A stretch of DNA of 64,000 nucleotides, from the NCBI RefSeq assembly GCF_000821065.1, contig NZ_CDGG01000001.1, positions 3,286,001 to 3,350,000 of the forward strand, read 5' to 3'. Both the position numbers and the translations under genes were made by a program. The notes below the pieces were generated by a model. The model did no database searches, had not been told where the DNA came from, and saw only the letters and a list, made by a program, of their open reading frames with translations. The stretch is from Oceanobacillus oncorhynchi. GTDB taxonomy: Bacteria; Bacillota; Bacilli; Bacillales; Amphibacillaceae. This document shows, piece by piece, positions 44,537 to 53,657 of the stretch (its first letter is position 1; every line of letters begins with the position of its first letter).

Positions 44537-45318
44537 AAAATATATGAGAAACAGCCGTTATTCTGGAGGAGAGCAGTCGATTTTTATGGTTTGTATTGTA
44601 TCTAAAAATAGTTCAATAACTTAAAAAGGGAAAGGTTCATACTTTCTTACGATTCAGACATAAATAGTTAATGAAGTACTGAAAAAAGGAAAAGAACAAT
44701 CAAAGGATCCATTTATCTGGAATGAAAGGGTGGAGAGAATATGAATAGCAAAGATTCCGTAGTGAAAACTGGAGTTGGGTTCGGTTCTGTATTGGCTATA
44801 ACTATCTCTTGGAGTGTAAATCAATCTATTCTATGGGCTATTATTCATGGTGTTTTTGGATGGCTCTATGTAATTTATTATGCATTAGTGAGATAAAAGA
44901 GACATGTATTTATGCAAAATATCACTTTATCAAAAATACGAAATCATTCAAATAATGAGTATTTTGGTATTTTTTAATGGATTTATGATTATAGGTATTG
45001 TTCAATTCTTAAATCGTTTTGAACACCACACTAACAGCCGATATCACTAACTCAAAAGGAGAGAGAAGACAAGATTTTTTCTTGTGTGAGAGTAAATGAA
45101 AATGGTCTGTCCTTTTTATTCAGTGATTTTTTACAAAAGGTCTAGACGTATTTATTTGATATTTGGTATGATAAAGAAATATCTTTTATTTCTTGCTAAA
45201 AAGGAGAAATGCAATGTGGCTTCCATTGAGTTCTTTCTTTCAGGGGATAGAAGATTGAATTATTTGAATTTTTATGATAAGAAGCCATTAATGAACGTAT
45301 TTTTAGGAGGATTTGGAA
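44537..45318. other. Long intergenic region with one small gene
   Basis: 782 bp. Only the 51-codon gene at 44741-44896 is supported. At 44930-44980 repeated short TATTTT/AAAATA stretches could form a weak stem. The frame 45096-45356 is not supported (see rejected items). Confidence 0.5.
44741..44896 (+). CDS. Small membrane protein, 51 residues
   Basis: I translated this from the sequence; it is too short for usual gene callers. GGTGGAGAG lies 4 bases before ATG 44741. The product starts MNSKDSVVKTGVGFG and continues with a hydrophobic stretch of about 35 residues rich in aromatic residues (SVLAITISWSV, AIIHGVFGWLYVIYYAL), probably one or two membrane helices. I do not recognise a named family. 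It stands alone between the TSUP and BASS transporter genes. Confidence 0.65.
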   Translation: MNSKDSVVKTGVGFGSVLAITISWSVNQSILWAIIHGVFGWLYVIYYALVR

Positions 45319-46263
45319 GTGAAGATTTTAGAAAGAATCAGTGCCTTTGCAGGTAATACCTTTGCTTTATGGGTTATTTTATTTGCCATCGTCAGTTTTC
45401 TGTTTCCAGGCGGATTTACTTGGATTGCGCCGCATGTAAGTATTTTATTAGGAATTATTATGTTTGGGATGGGGTTGACACTTACACCTCAAGATTTCAA
45501 GGATGTATTAAAAGCTCCTAAAAGTGTATTCATTACTGTACTTGCACAATATATTATCATGCCGCTCTTAGCATATGGTTTGGCTGTTGTTTTTCAGTTG
45601 CCGCCTGAAATTGCAGTCGGTGTTATTCTTGTAGGGTGTTCACCTGGCGGAACGGCATCCAATGTCATTACATACTTAGCGAAAGGGAATACGGCCTTAT
45701 CTGTATCCGCAACAACGGTATCCACTTTATTGGCGCCTGTGTTGACCCCGGCATTAACACTTCTATTGGCGAACCAATGGATGCCGGTTTCATTTAAGGA
45801 TATGTTTATCCAAATATTACAGGTTGTCCTTGTTCCAATTATTTTAGGGTTTGTGATTCGGTTATTATTCAGTAAACAAGTAGAAAAAAGTATTTCTGTA
45901 CTGCCGCTTGTTTCTGTGATTGGTATCGTCGCCGTCGCCGCAGCAGTTGTATCTGTAAATAAAGAGGCCGTAGCAACATCTGGATTACTTATTTTTGGTG
46001 TCGTTGTGCTGCATAATCTATTAGGATTGTTGCTTGGTTTTTCGATTGCCAGACTGTTTAAATTGAACTTTTCAGATCAAAAGGCAGTCTCTATTGAGGT
46101 TGGTATGCAGAACTCTGGACTTGCCTCCACCTTAGCATTAACATTCTTTTCCGCTACGCCGATAGCTGCTGTGCCAAGTGTGCTCTTTAGCATCTGGCAC
46201 AATATTTCTGGTCCGGTGCTTGCCACATTCTGGTCAAAATATGATGATAAAACGAATCATTAA
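45319..46263 (+). CDS. Bile acid:sodium symporter (BASS) family transporter
   Basis: 314 residues, about nine or ten helices. Family marks: MFGMGLTLTPQDFKDVLK, VGCSPGGTASNVITYLAKG (sodium/substrate site) and EVGMQNSGLASTLALTFF. Bacterial members of this YocS/PanS-like group move organic anions such as pantoate or keto acids with sodium. GTG 45319 is used because AGGAGG is 8 bases upstream; TTG 45313 is only 2 bases from it. A terminator follows at once. Substrate unknown. Confidence 0.9.
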   Translation: MKILERISAFAGNTFALWVILFAIVSFLFPGGFTWIAPHVSILLGIIMFGMGLTLTPQDFKDVLKAPKSVFITVLAQYIIMPLLAYGLAVVFQLPPEIAVGVILVGCSPGGTASNVITYLAKGNTALSVSATTVSTLLAPVLTPALTLLLANQWMPVSFKDMFIQILQVVLVPIILGFVIRLLFSKQVEKSISVLPLVSVIGIVAVAAAVVSVNKEAVATSGLLIFGVVVLHNLLGLLLGFSIARLFKLNFSDQKAVSIEVGMQNSGLASTLALTFFSATPIAAVPSVLFSIWHNISGPVLATFWSKYDDKTNH

Positions 46264-46264
46264 C

Positions 46265-46308
46265 AAAAAATCTCTAGCAGATAGATATTCTATCTCTAGA
46301 GATTTTTT
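46265..46308. terminator. Bidirectional terminator after BASS gene
   Basis: AAAAAATCTCTAG pairs with CTAGAGATTTTTT. It separates the transporter from the convergent small gene. Confidence 0.88.
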
Positions 46309-46636
46309 AATGTAAAGCGTTCATTTCATTCTTATTTATTTTTTCTCCATAGGCGGTTACCGTTCCATCAGATATTGCTTTTAATAGAATTTGTCCGTCC
46401 TCTAATGCACTGCTGGGGAGGATGGACGGAATAGGTCCTGAAATTGATTTTCCTTCTATATCATAAAAAAGGAATCCTTCTTTTTCATCCTTAATAAAAG
46501 CATTTACTTTCATGTTTGGGGGAATAAGCAGCGTTAATTTATCTGTATCATTCCAGATTACCTTCACTAATAATTTTTTTCTCTGTTTATTTTCAACAAA
46601 TGCTTTCCATTTCAAAATGGAGATACTTTCTTCCAT
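46307..46636 (-). CDS. Hypothetical protein, about 109 residues
   Basis: I do not recognise it. The start ATG 46636 follows AGGAGG by 11 bases; a longer reading begins at ATG 46672 with a poor site. The protein starts MEESISILKWKAFVENKQ, has several short hydrophobic beta-like strands (LLVKVIWNDTDKLTLLIPP) and no membrane segment or metal motif. It is convergent with the BASS gene. Confidence 0.65.
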   Translation of the reverse strand: MEESISILKWKAFVENKQRKKLLVKVIWNDTDKLTLLIPPNMKVNAFIKDEKEGFLFYDIEGKSISGPIPSILPSSALEDGQILLKAISDGTVTAYGEKINKNEMNALH

Positions 46637-46947
46637 ACGGATTCTTTCCTCCTGTGTAAATTGCCGGATCATTCACTTTCAAAAACAGTATAACAGATTC
46701 CGGTTATTTTTGCTTGAGAAACCTGAATTTGGGGATTTACCTATGAAAAAGAAAGGATTTCCGATGAATTCCAAGTTTAAAGAACGTAATCAGCGGGTGA
46801 TGAGGTGAAATCACAAAATTTGCATATATTTTCTGAAATATGGGTTAATAATGAATTTTTAATAAAAATAGAATTTTGTTATACTTAGATGTATGGTACT
46901 TTATTTTATCCATATAAATGAAACTAATTCGTAGGGGGTATTTTTGG
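46637..46947. other. Intergenic region before the amino-acid ABC operon
   Basis: AT-rich divergent region. TATACT at 46880-46885 may be a -10 box but no good -35 is in place. No riboswitch-like structure recognised. Confidence 0.35.
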
Positions 46948-47760
46948 ATGTTTAGTAAAAAGAAAACTTGGGTTTTCATGCTGGCACTTATTTTATTACT
47001 AGTTTTAGCTGCGTGTGGTGGTGGAGATGATACTTCAGGAGATGATGGGGAAGCAGACGCAGACAACGGTGATTATGATTTAAATGATTCGTACACTGTT
47101 GTAAGTGATAATTCTTTCGTTCCATTTGAATTTATGGAGGATGGGGAGCTAGTTGGTTTTGATATTGAATTAATTACTGCAGTTGCAGAAGAAGCGGGAT
47201 TCGAAATTGATGGAGAAATTCAAACAACGAATTTCGATGGGATCATTCCAGGTTTACAAACAGGGCAATTTGAAATTGCCGTTGCTGGAATAAGTATTAC
47301 GGAAGAACGAAAAGGTACAGTGGATTTCAGTGATCCTTATTATGAATCCGGTATCACCATTGCTGTCCCAGAGGATAATAAGGATATTAATAGTTTAGAG
47401 GATTTAGAAGGAAAAACAATTGCAACCCGGTTAGGATCTACCAGTTCACAATTTTTAGAGGAAAACCTGGAGGATAAGACCATTGATACTTATGAACAGC
47501 TGGATCAAGTATATATGTCAGTTGAAAATGGGAGTGCTGATGCAGCCGTATATGATCTTCCTAACGTAGAGTACTATATTGCAACAACTGGTGATGGATT
47601 AAAAGCAGTTGGTGATACTTATCAGGCAGAAGATTATGGTATTGCAATTTCAAAAGGAAATGAGGAATTAGTAGCTGCGATTAACGATGCATTGGCAACG
47701 TTACATGAAAACGGAACATATGATGAGATCTATGATAAATGGTTTGGCGCTTCGGAGTAA
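46948..47760 (+). CDS. Polar amino-acid ABC transporter substrate-binding lipoprotein
   Basis: 270 residues from ATG 46948, preceded by AGGGGG at 9 bases. Signal peptide with lipobox VLAAC, an Asp/Gly-rich linker, then SBP_bac_3: DNSFVPFEFMEDGELVGFDIELI, GEIQTTNFDGIIPGLQTGQFEIAVAGISITEERK, then GTYDEIYDKWFG at the C-terminus. It binds a polar amino acid, likely glutamine-type, outside the membrane. Followed by a hairpin and then the permease and ATPase genes. Confidence 0.92.
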   Translation: MFSKKKTWVFMLALILLLVLAACGGGDDTSGDDGEADADNGDYDLNDSYTVVSDNSFVPFEFMEDGELVGFDIELITAVAEEAGFEIDGEIQTTNFDGIIPGLQTGQFEIAVAGISITEERKGTVDFSDPYYESGITIAVPEDNKDINSLEDLEGKTIATRLGSTSSQFLEENLEDKTIDTYEQLDQVYMSVENGSADAAVYDLPNVEYYIATTGDGLKAVGDTYQAEDYGIAISKGNEELVAAINDALATLHENGTYDEIYDKWFGASE

Positions 47761-47823
47761 GAAATAAAGCAACAAATGCTTAATTGAAAAGCGAACCATT
47801 AGTGCAGTTGACTTGGCAGGGAT

Positions 47824-47864
47824 AAAATAAGGAGCTGGCAATCTTATGCACGGCTCCTTATTTT
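47824..47864 (+). terminator. Attenuator-like hairpin between binding protein and permease genes
   Basis: AAAATAAGGAGC pairs with GCTCCTTATTTT around 17 loop bases. It ends in TTTT and lies in a 125-bp gap, which would give more binding protein than permease. Confidence 0.7.
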
Positions 47865-47885
47865 ATGTACCAGAGAGGTGAGGAA

Positions 47886-48536
47886 ATGTTTGATTTTACA
47901 CAGGTAATTGATTTTTTACCGCAGTTAGGTAAAGGCTTATATTATACGCTATTAATTTCTATTATTGGCTTATTAATTGGTTTTGCTTTAGGCGCTATAT
48001 TCGGTTTAGGCAGGATATCAAAAAATAAATTCTTTTTTATTATTGCATCTATTTATGTAGAAGTTATTCGAGGCACACCGGTACTTGTTCAAGCTATTTG
48101 GATTTTCTTTGCATTACCAATTATTACCCAGTACAATATGGATTCCATTACTGCCGGAGTTGTTGTTATTGCGATAAACTCTGGAGCATATATTGCAGAA
48201 ATCGTTCGCGGATCGGTTGATTCGATTGATAAAGGGCAAATGGAGGCTGGACGTTCTTTAGGACTAAATAAACACCAGACAATGCGTTATATTATCTGGC
48301 CACAGGCTTTTAAGCGAATGATACCGCCGCTTGGTAATCAATTTATTATCAGTATTAAAGATACCTCCTTATTGTCTGTTATATTAGTTCCAGAATTAAT
48401 GTTCCAGGGCAGATATATAGCATCGAATCATTTTAACGCAGTAGAGATTTATACAACAGTAGCTTTGTTTTACTTAGTAATTAATTTCAGTCTGTCCTTA
48501 TTGCTGCGTTATATAGAAAGAAGGTTGAAGTATTGA
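47886..48536 (+). CDS. Polar amino-acid ABC transporter permease
   Basis: 216 residues, HisM/GlnP family. [20 protein letters not shown] is the typical start, [18 protein letters not shown] is a conserved segment, and the EAA loop is [27 protein letters not shown] 47886 has GAGGTGAGG upstream. Its stop codon overlaps the ATPase start. Confidence 0.93.
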   Translation: MFDFTQVIDFLPQLGKGLYYTLLISIIGLLIGFALGAIFGLGRISKNKFFFIIASIYVEVIRGTPVLVQAIWIFFALPIITQYNMDSITAGVVVIAINSGAYIAEIVRGSVDSIDKGQMEAGRSLGLNKHQTMRYIIWPQAFKRMIPPLGNQFIISIKDTSLLSVILVPELMFQGRYIASNHFNAVEIYTTVALFYLVINFSLSLLLRYIERRLKY

Positions 48537-49258
48537 TGATTACAGTGCAGGATTTACACAAGCGTTTTGGAGATAATGAGGTTTTAAAAGGAATTCATTG
48601 TGAAGTGGAAGAAAAAGAAGTCGTGTGTGTGATTGGGCCCAGCGGATCAGGTAAGAGTACGTTTTTACGGTGTCTTAATTTATTAGAGGAAATTACAAGC
48701 GGAGATGTGATTGTAGACGGCTACAATATAAGGGATAGGGCAACAGATATTAATATGATTCGAACAGAAGTTGGAATGGTTTTTCAGCAGTTTAATCTGT
48801 TTCCGCATAAAACGGTGATTCAAAATGTGATGCTTGCACCTCAAAAGGTTCGGAAGCTTTCTCCAAAAGAAGCAAGGCAAAGGGGAGAAGCTTTATTAGA
48901 AAAGGTGGGACTTGCTGAGAAAGCAGATCAGTATCCGTCCCAATTATCCGGAGGACAGCAGCAGCGTGTAGCGATAGCAAGAGCTCTTGCTATGGAACCG
49001 AAAATGATGCTTTTTGATGAACCAACCTCTGCACTTGATCCGGAGCTTGTCGGTGAGGTTTTGGAGGTAATGAAGCAGCTTGCGAAAGAAGGCATGACAA
49101 TGGTGGTGGTCACACATGAAATGGGATTTGCCAGAGAGGTTGCGGATAGAGTATTATTTATGGATGAAGGTATTATTATGGAAGAAAATACACCGGATAT
49201 CATTTTCAATAATCCAGAGTCTGAGCGAACTAAAGACTTCTTAAATAAAGTTTTATAA
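48536..49258 (+). CDS. Polar amino-acid ABC transporter ATP-binding protein
   Basis: 240 residues, GlnQ type. Walker [19 protein letters not shown]-loop [11 protein letters not shown], signature [16 protein letters not shown], Walker [15 protein letters not shown] and H-loop VVTHEMGFA. The start ATG 48536 overlaps the permease stop (TGATG). A terminator follows. Confidence 0.95.
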   Translation: MITVQDLHKRFGDNEVLKGIHCEVEEKEVVCVIGPSGSGKSTFLRCLNLLEEITSGDVIVDGYNIRDRATDINMIRTEVGMVFQQFNLFPHKTVIQNVMLAPQKVRKLSPKEARQRGEALLEKVGLAEKADQYPSQLSGGQQQRVAIARALAMEPKMMLFDEPTSALDPELVGEVLEVMKQLAKEGMTMVVVTHEMGFAREVADRVLFMDEGIIMEENTPDIIFNNPESERTKDFLNKVL

Positions 49259-49267
49259 TTATAGAAG

Positions 49268-49315
49268 AGAGCTGGTTTCATGATTCCTCCAATCATCGGT
49301 AAACCTGCTCTTTTT
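49268..49315 (+). terminator. Terminator after amino-acid ABC operon
   Basis: AGAGCTGGTTT and AAACCTGCTCT form a stem with one mismatch, followed by TTTT. Confidence 0.8.
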
Positions 49316-49398
49316 ATTTCCTCCCAAAAAGCGTATACTTATTATAATTATGGATATATCCTCAAGGATTATTTCATCTGGAAAGAAGGGAGCTTATT

Positions 49399-50043
49399 TT
49401 GGTTAAATCATTTCGATGGTTATTTTTTTTGCTGGGAATAATGATTTTCAGCGGCGGTATTTCACTGACCATTAATATGCAGCATTTAGGCATCCACCCG
49501 TGGGATGTATTAAATGTCGCGATGTTTGAAAGGGTCGGGTTTACAATTGGAACATGGAATATTATAATTTCCATGATTTTGATTGTTGTCTGTTTTATTT
49601 TAGACCGCAGATACATAAAGGCAGGTACTTTTTTTAATGCCGTTCTTGTAGGGTCATTTGTGGATTTCTATCATTGGACAGGAATTCTTCCGGAAGCGAC
49701 CAATACGTGGGTGGACATTCTATTTATATTAGCTGGTATTTGTATCATGGGGTTTGGCGGAGGACTGTATAATGCGGCAGGTGTCGGATCCGGCCCGCGT
49801 GACGGCTTTATGCTTTCGCTTGCAGATAAATTGAAAGCGCCGATTGGCAGAGTCCGGATTATCACGGAATGCAGTGTGCTTGTTATAGGGTGGATTATTG
49901 GTGGACCGGTATTTATCTTTACATTTATTTTTACATTCATTCAAAGTCCGATATTTCAAGCTACTTATTTAAAAATGGGGGAGTTTGTTTTAAAGGTAGA
50001 ATACAACCAAAATAAGAAAAGAAAGGAAACCCATGTTTCCTAA
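49399..50043 (+). CDS. YczE/YyaS/YitT-type membrane protein
   Basis: 214 residues, about five membrane helices. GGISLTINMQHLGIHPWDVLN at the start and GLYNAAGVGSGPRDGFMLSL later are typical of the YczE family, whose B. subtilis member is needed for surfactin production through an unknown mechanism. TTG 49399 follows AGGGAG. It has no obvious partner: the downstream IS element begins 110 bp later. Transport or membrane-organisation function is a guess. Confidence 0.85.
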   Translation: MVKSFRWLFFLLGIMIFSGGISLTINMQHLGIHPWDVLNVAMFERVGFTIGTWNIIISMILIVVCFILDRRYIKAGTFFNAVLVGSFVDFYHWTGILPEATNTWVDILFILAGICIMGFGGGLYNAAGVGSGPRDGFMLSLADKLKAPIGRVRIITECSVLVIGWIIGGPVFIFTFIFTFIQSPIFQATYLKMGEFVLKVEYNQNKKRKETHVS

Positions 50044-50132
50044 GGATAAAAAAAGAAAGCGGCTTGATACAGAGCAGAGGCAGGGAAATCGTATGTGCGT
50101 ATTAGAAAAATAGATATACTTGTGTCAAAAAA

Positions 50133-50153
50133 AGGACCGGCTCAACCGGTCCT
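50133..50153. repeat. Left copy of 21-bp direct repeat (hairpin) flanking IS copy B
   Basis: AGGACCGG-CTCAA-CCGGTCCT. It is a palindrome with an asymmetric loop; the loop has the same orientation as at 51716-51736, so it is a direct repeat. An A7 run lies to its left. Confidence 0.88.
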
Positions 50154-51715
50154 CAGGCTGTCGAGAAACCCTCGGCAGTCTATTTTTATGTGGGAAACAG
50201 CCCCAATTGACCGTAATTATTTGGTATAATAGAAGTACCAAACAAAGGCGGTGATGAGCTTGTTTCACACGAGAAAACACATGCAAAATGAAATGGAATT
50301 TGTTTGTTTAGAAGATTTAGTCCCCCAAGACCATTTACTACGGAAAATAGATAAATACATTGATTTCTCTTTTATTATTGAAAAAGTAAAACCTTATTAT
50401 TGTGAAGATAATGGTCGTCCCTCTCTAGACCCCCTTATTTTATTCAAAATGATGTTTGTTGGGTATTTTTTTGGCATTCGTTCGGAACGCCAACTTGAAA
50501 AGGAAATTCAAACAAATAATGCTTACCGCTGGTTTCTAGGTTTAAAACTGACAGATCCAGTTCCTCACCATTCTACCATCAGTTGGAACCGTCGAACCCG
50601 TTTTAAAGATACGGAGATTTTCCAAGAAATTTTTGATGAAATTGTTCTCCAAGCTATGAATCACCGTATGGTTGGAGGAAGAGTTCTTTTTACGGATTCC
50701 ACTCATTTGAAAGCGAATGCCAATAAACATAAATTTAGTCGGGAAGAAGTCGAAGTGGAAACACGAGACTACGTAGAAGAACTAAACCAAGCCATTCAAG
50801 AGGATCGTAAACAGAATGGAAAAAAGGTCCTAAGAGATAGAGAGGAAGTGAAACAAGTCAAAACCATTCGGAAAAGTAAAACAGATCCGGAAAGTGGTTT
50901 TATGTCTCGGGACCACAAACAAGAAATGTTCTGTTACTTAGATCATCGAACCACAGATATGAAATATAATATTATTACAGACGCGTACGTCACTCCGGGA
51001 AATGTACATGATTCGGTCCCTTATCTGAAACGGTTAGACCGGCAAATCAAACGGTTTGATTTTATCGTGGAAGCAGTGGCTTTAGACTCCGGTTATTTAA
51101 CGAATCCAATCTGTAAGGGATTAGCTGATCGGAATATATTCGGCGTCATCGCTCACCGTCGCTATCATCCAACGAAAGGGTTATTTCCGAAGTGGAAATT
51201 CCGTTATGATGAAGACCGAGATAGTTATACTTGTCCGAATGGAGAAGAATTGCCATATAAAACAACGACACGAGAAGGTTACAGAGAATTTAAATCAGAC
51301 CCAAAAAAGTGTATATCCTGTCCGCTTTTGAAACAGTGTACCCGCTCGAATAATCATCAGAAAGTAGTCACCCGTCATGTTTGGGAAGAACATAAAGAAC
51401 ACGTGCGATTAAACCGGTTATCCGTTTCCGGAAAAAAGCTATACAAATTTAGAAAAGAAAAAGTAGAGCGAAGTTTTGCAGACTCTAAAGAGCTGCATGG
51501 ACTTCGCTACTGCAGGTTGAGGGGATTGCAGAATGCGGGAGAGCAAGTATTACTCACCGCAGCCTGCCAGAACATGAAGAAGATTGCCATCTACCTATCC
51601 AAGCAAGGGTAGGTAGATGGGAGTTTATTTTCATGATATATCTTATTTTTCTCTTGATTATTTTAACCATATAAAAAAGCTTGCAGAGAAAATACCATAC
51701 TTTCTCTACAAGCTG
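50154..51715 (+). mobile_element. IS1182-family insertion sequence (copy B)
   Basis: 1562 bp. Ends begin CAGGCTGTCGAGAAA on the left and, on the other strand, CAGCTTGTAGAGAAA from the right, each forming a subterminal hairpin. One transposase gene lies inside. The element is flanked by the 21-bp direct repeat that corresponds to the terminator hairpin of the minus-strand gene set on its right. Confidence 0.85.
50254..51612 (+). CDS. IS1182-family transposase (copy B)
   Basis: 452 residues from ATG 50254 (AAAGGCGG upstream). N-terminal DUF772-like region (DPLILFKMMFVGYFFGIRSERQ), catalytic segments LFTDSTHLKANANKH and ALDSGYLTNP, the zinc-like block (CPNG, CISCPLLKQC) and KVERSFADSKELHGLRYC with the third acidic residue. 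Complete frame, likely functional. A small stem TTTGGTA/TACCAAA lies just before the ribosome site. Unlike copy A it is shorter by 100 residues and a different subgroup of the family. Confidence 0.93.
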   Translation: MSLFHTRKHMQNEMEFVCLEDLVPQDHLLRKIDKYIDFSFIIEKVKPYYCEDNGRPSLDPLILFKMMFVGYFFGIRSERQLEKEIQTNNAYRWFLGLKLTDPVPHHSTISWNRRTRFKDTEIFQEIFDEIVLQAMNHRMVGGRVLFTDSTHLKANANKHKFSREEVEVETRDYVEELNQAIQEDRKQNGKKVLRDREEVKQVKTIRKSKTDPESGFMSRDHKQEMFCYLDHRTTDMKYNIITDAYVTPGNVHDSVPYLKRLDRQIKRFDFIVEAVALDSGYLTNPICKGLADRNIFGVIAHRRYHPTKGLFPKWKFRYDEDRDSYTCPNGEELPYKTTTREGYREFKSDPKKCISCPLLKQCTRSNNHQKVVTRHVWEEHKEHVRLNRLSVSGKKLYKFRKEKVERSFADSKELHGLRYCRLRGLQNAGEQVLLTAACQNMKKIAIYLSKQG

Positions 51716-51736
51716 AGGACCGGCTCAACCGGTCCT
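51716..51736. repeat. Right copy of 21-bp direct repeat (hairpin) flanking IS copy B
   Basis: Identical to 50133-50153 and followed by a T run. It is also the terminator stem for the minus-strand genes ending at 51748, but on that strand the T tract now lies 1.6 kb away behind the IS. Confidence 0.88.
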
Positions 51737-51747
51737 TTTTCCAATAT

Positions 51748-51879
51748 TTATACTAAGTAATCAACTAAAGCTGCAATACTTTCTTGATTCTCATTAAAGT
51801 TCTGCAGCCATAACCAGGTAAAGAAGCCTGTCAGGAGAATCAGAAGAAGAATAATAAGAACAACATAAGATCCCTTCAA
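51748..51879 (-). CDS. Small single-pass membrane protein, 43 residues
   Basis: Translated from the sequence: MKGSYVVLIILLLILL continues into TGFFTWLWLQNF and an acidic tail ending ALVDYLV. One membrane helix. TTG 51879 has GAGGTGG upstream at 5 bases. It lies 18 bp after the DadA-like gene and is followed by the hairpin terminator, so it is the last gene of that operon. Family not recognised. Confidence 0.6.
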   Translation of the reverse strand: MKGSYVVLIILLLILLTGFFTWLWLQNFNENQESIAALVDYLV

Positions 51880-51897
51880 ATGAGCCACCTCTTTTCA

Positions 51898-53022
51898 TTA
51901 CTGACGCTTTAATGCAGATGATACATCATAATGCTCTAAAATGATATCTGTTTCTTCATGTAAAGCTAATTTTGCAAGCTGCTGTCCAAGATAAGGGCCC
52001 ATCGTCAGTCCGGATGAACCGAGTCCGTTTGCTAAAAGAATATTGGAATATGCAGGCAGTTCGCCAATAACCGGCAAGAAACCGGGTGTGTACGGGCGAA
52101 AGCCGACCCGGGTTTCCAAAATGGTTGCTTCTGCTAACTCTGGTGCAATCTCAAGCCCTTGATCTAAAATTTCATGTACGGCTGCTGCGGTGACGCGATA
52201 ATCAAAATTAACCTTATCCTCATGAGTTGACCCAATGACGAAGCGGTTGTCATCCTGCGTGAGTAAATATTTTGTTCCAGGAGGCATAACTACCGGCCAA
52301 TGTGCTGTGTGTAAACATGGAATTTCCAGATGCATAATTTGTGCCCGCTGGAACGAAACATCCAGATGGATGTCCAAAGGGTCTACGGTTTCCTTCATCC
52401 AAGCTCCGTTCGCCAAAATGACTTTTTCGGCATCAATGACCTCATTATTATACTCCACACCGGTTACCGTATTACCAGCTGTGTATAATTTGGCATCTCC
52501 AGATAGAAGGGAAGCCCCATTTGCTTTGGCAGCATTTCTTAAAGCCTTTACTAATTTTCTTCCATCGACCCGCGCTGCTCCACTGATAAAGACAGCCTGG
52601 TAATCCTTTTGCAAAATGGGAAAGCGCTGATATGTTTCTTCGGCATCCAGACGGATAATATCACCGATTTCTGGAGCGTCTTCCCGGCGTTTATACGCTC
52701 TTTCTTCCATACCGTCTACTTTTTTGGAGTCTGTATGGAGGCTGAGTGCTCCTACCTGTTTATAACCGGTATCCTTCTCGCCGAGATTTTCTAAATCCGC
52801 TATAAGCGATGGATATATCCGGGCGCCATTTTTAGCAAGATGATACCACTTTTTGTTACGGCGCTGGGAAACCCACGGGCAAATAATTCCTGCTGCTGCG
52901 TCCGTTGCTTGACCTTCATCGTGCCGGTCAATCAGAATGACCTCTGCACCTTGTTTTGAAAGATAATAGGCGGTGCTGGAACCTAAAATGCCGCCGCCAA
53001 TAATAATATAAGGTTTACTCAT
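51898..53022 (-). CDS. DadA-like FAD-dependent amino acid oxidase/dehydrogenase
   Basis: 374 residues. FAD motif YIIIGGGILGSSTAYYLSKQGAEV at the N-terminus, DAAAGIICPWVSQRRNK as the DAO-family flavin/substrate loop, and the C-terminal TRVGFRPYTPGFLPVIGE and GLGSSGLTMGPYLG. It resembles DadA and glycine oxidase and would deaminate a D-amino acid or glycine. AAGGGATAAA is upstream of ATG 53022, which lies 8 bases inside the DinB gene, showing coupling. Confidence 0.87.
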   Translation of the reverse strand: MSKPYIIIGGGILGSSTAYYLSKQGAEVILIDRHDEGQATDAAAGIICPWVSQRRNKKWYHLAKNGARIYPSLIADLENLGEKDTGYKQVGALSLHTDSKKVDGMEERAYKRREDAPEIGDIIRLDAEETYQRFPILQKDYQAVFISGAARVDGRKLVKALRNAAKANGASLLSGDAKLYTAGNTVTGVEYNNEVIDAEKVILANGAWMKETVDPLDIHLDVSFQRAQIMHLEIPCLHTAHWPVVMPPGTKYLLTQDDNRFVIGSTHEDKVNFDYRVTAAAVHEILDQGLEIAPELAEATILETRVGFRPYTPGFLPVIGELPAYSNILLANGLGSSGLTMGPYLGQQLAKLALHEETDIILEHYDVSSALKRQ

Positions 53023-53479
53023 TTTTATCCCTTGAAATAACCTGATACATGCCTTTGATTTTACCCAAAAGCTCTGCTTCGCGGAAGGAAAGCATAATCA
53101 GCAAATCGCCCTGAGTCTCAACGCTGCCGAATGGAACTTTAAATTGTACATTCGATTTCCAGAATAAATCATTAAATTCATTAATACGCTGTTGTTGCAG
53201 CTCTAATGCTTCTAATAACGTTTCTAAACTGGGCGGTTCTTCCGTCCAATCCTTTGGGCTTGTCCCAGAGCTGAAAAGTTCAGCATAGCCAGCTGGTATA
53301 TTTTCTGATTTTACAGGGTAGCGGAATAAGAATTTTTCCATGGTTACGAGCGCGTGGCCTAAATGCCAGCGGATCGTTGTATCAAAATAGTCTGCCTGCA
53401 CATCGATACTATTATCATCCAGCTCGGAAGCAAAGGTGAGCAAAGCAGTACGTGTTAAGTTAAATTGTTTTCTTGTCAT
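53015..53479 (-). CDS. DinB-superfamily protein lacking the last metal histidine
   Basis: 154 residues of the four-helix DinB/YfiT fold. The family metal site uses three histidines; His in TIRWHLGHALVTMEKF is present, but the C-terminal HxxxH-type motif is replaced by SFREAELLGKIKGM. It may therefore bind no metal or act as a structural homologue. GGAGG is 9 bases before ATG 53479. It is first in a three-gene operon with the DadA-like and small membrane genes. Function unknown; some relatives are thiol-S-transferases. Confidence 0.78.
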   Translation of the reverse strand: MTRKQFNLTRTALLTFASELDDNSIDVQADYFDTTIRWHLGHALVTMEKFLFRYPVKSENIPAGYAELFSSGTSPKDWTEEPPSLETLLEALELQQQRINEFNDLFWKSNVQFKVPFGSVETQGDLLIMLSFREAELLGKIKGMYQVISRDKNE

Positions 53480-53657
53480 TTCATCAATCCTCCAATGATA
53501 CTAATTATAATCTAATAATGATTATTTTTACAGTATTTTGAGGCGGAATCAATAATATTTCCAGCATTTTTTTACAGAAACAAGATTAGGGCTGGAGCAT
53601 AGGACATTAAATGTGATAATCTATATATGGAAAGTTTGTCGAGGGAGGAAATCAAAA

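Noticed and set aside
45096-45356. 86-residue frame before the BASS gene
   Set aside because: It overlaps the BASS start, lacks a ribosome site at the right distance and has no domain-like sequence; the AGGAGG at 45305 serves GTG 45319.
46739-46808. Short frame MKKKGFP..VMR before the amino-acid ABC operon
   Set aside because: About 21 codons, no convincing ribosome site at its first ATG and no recognisable content.
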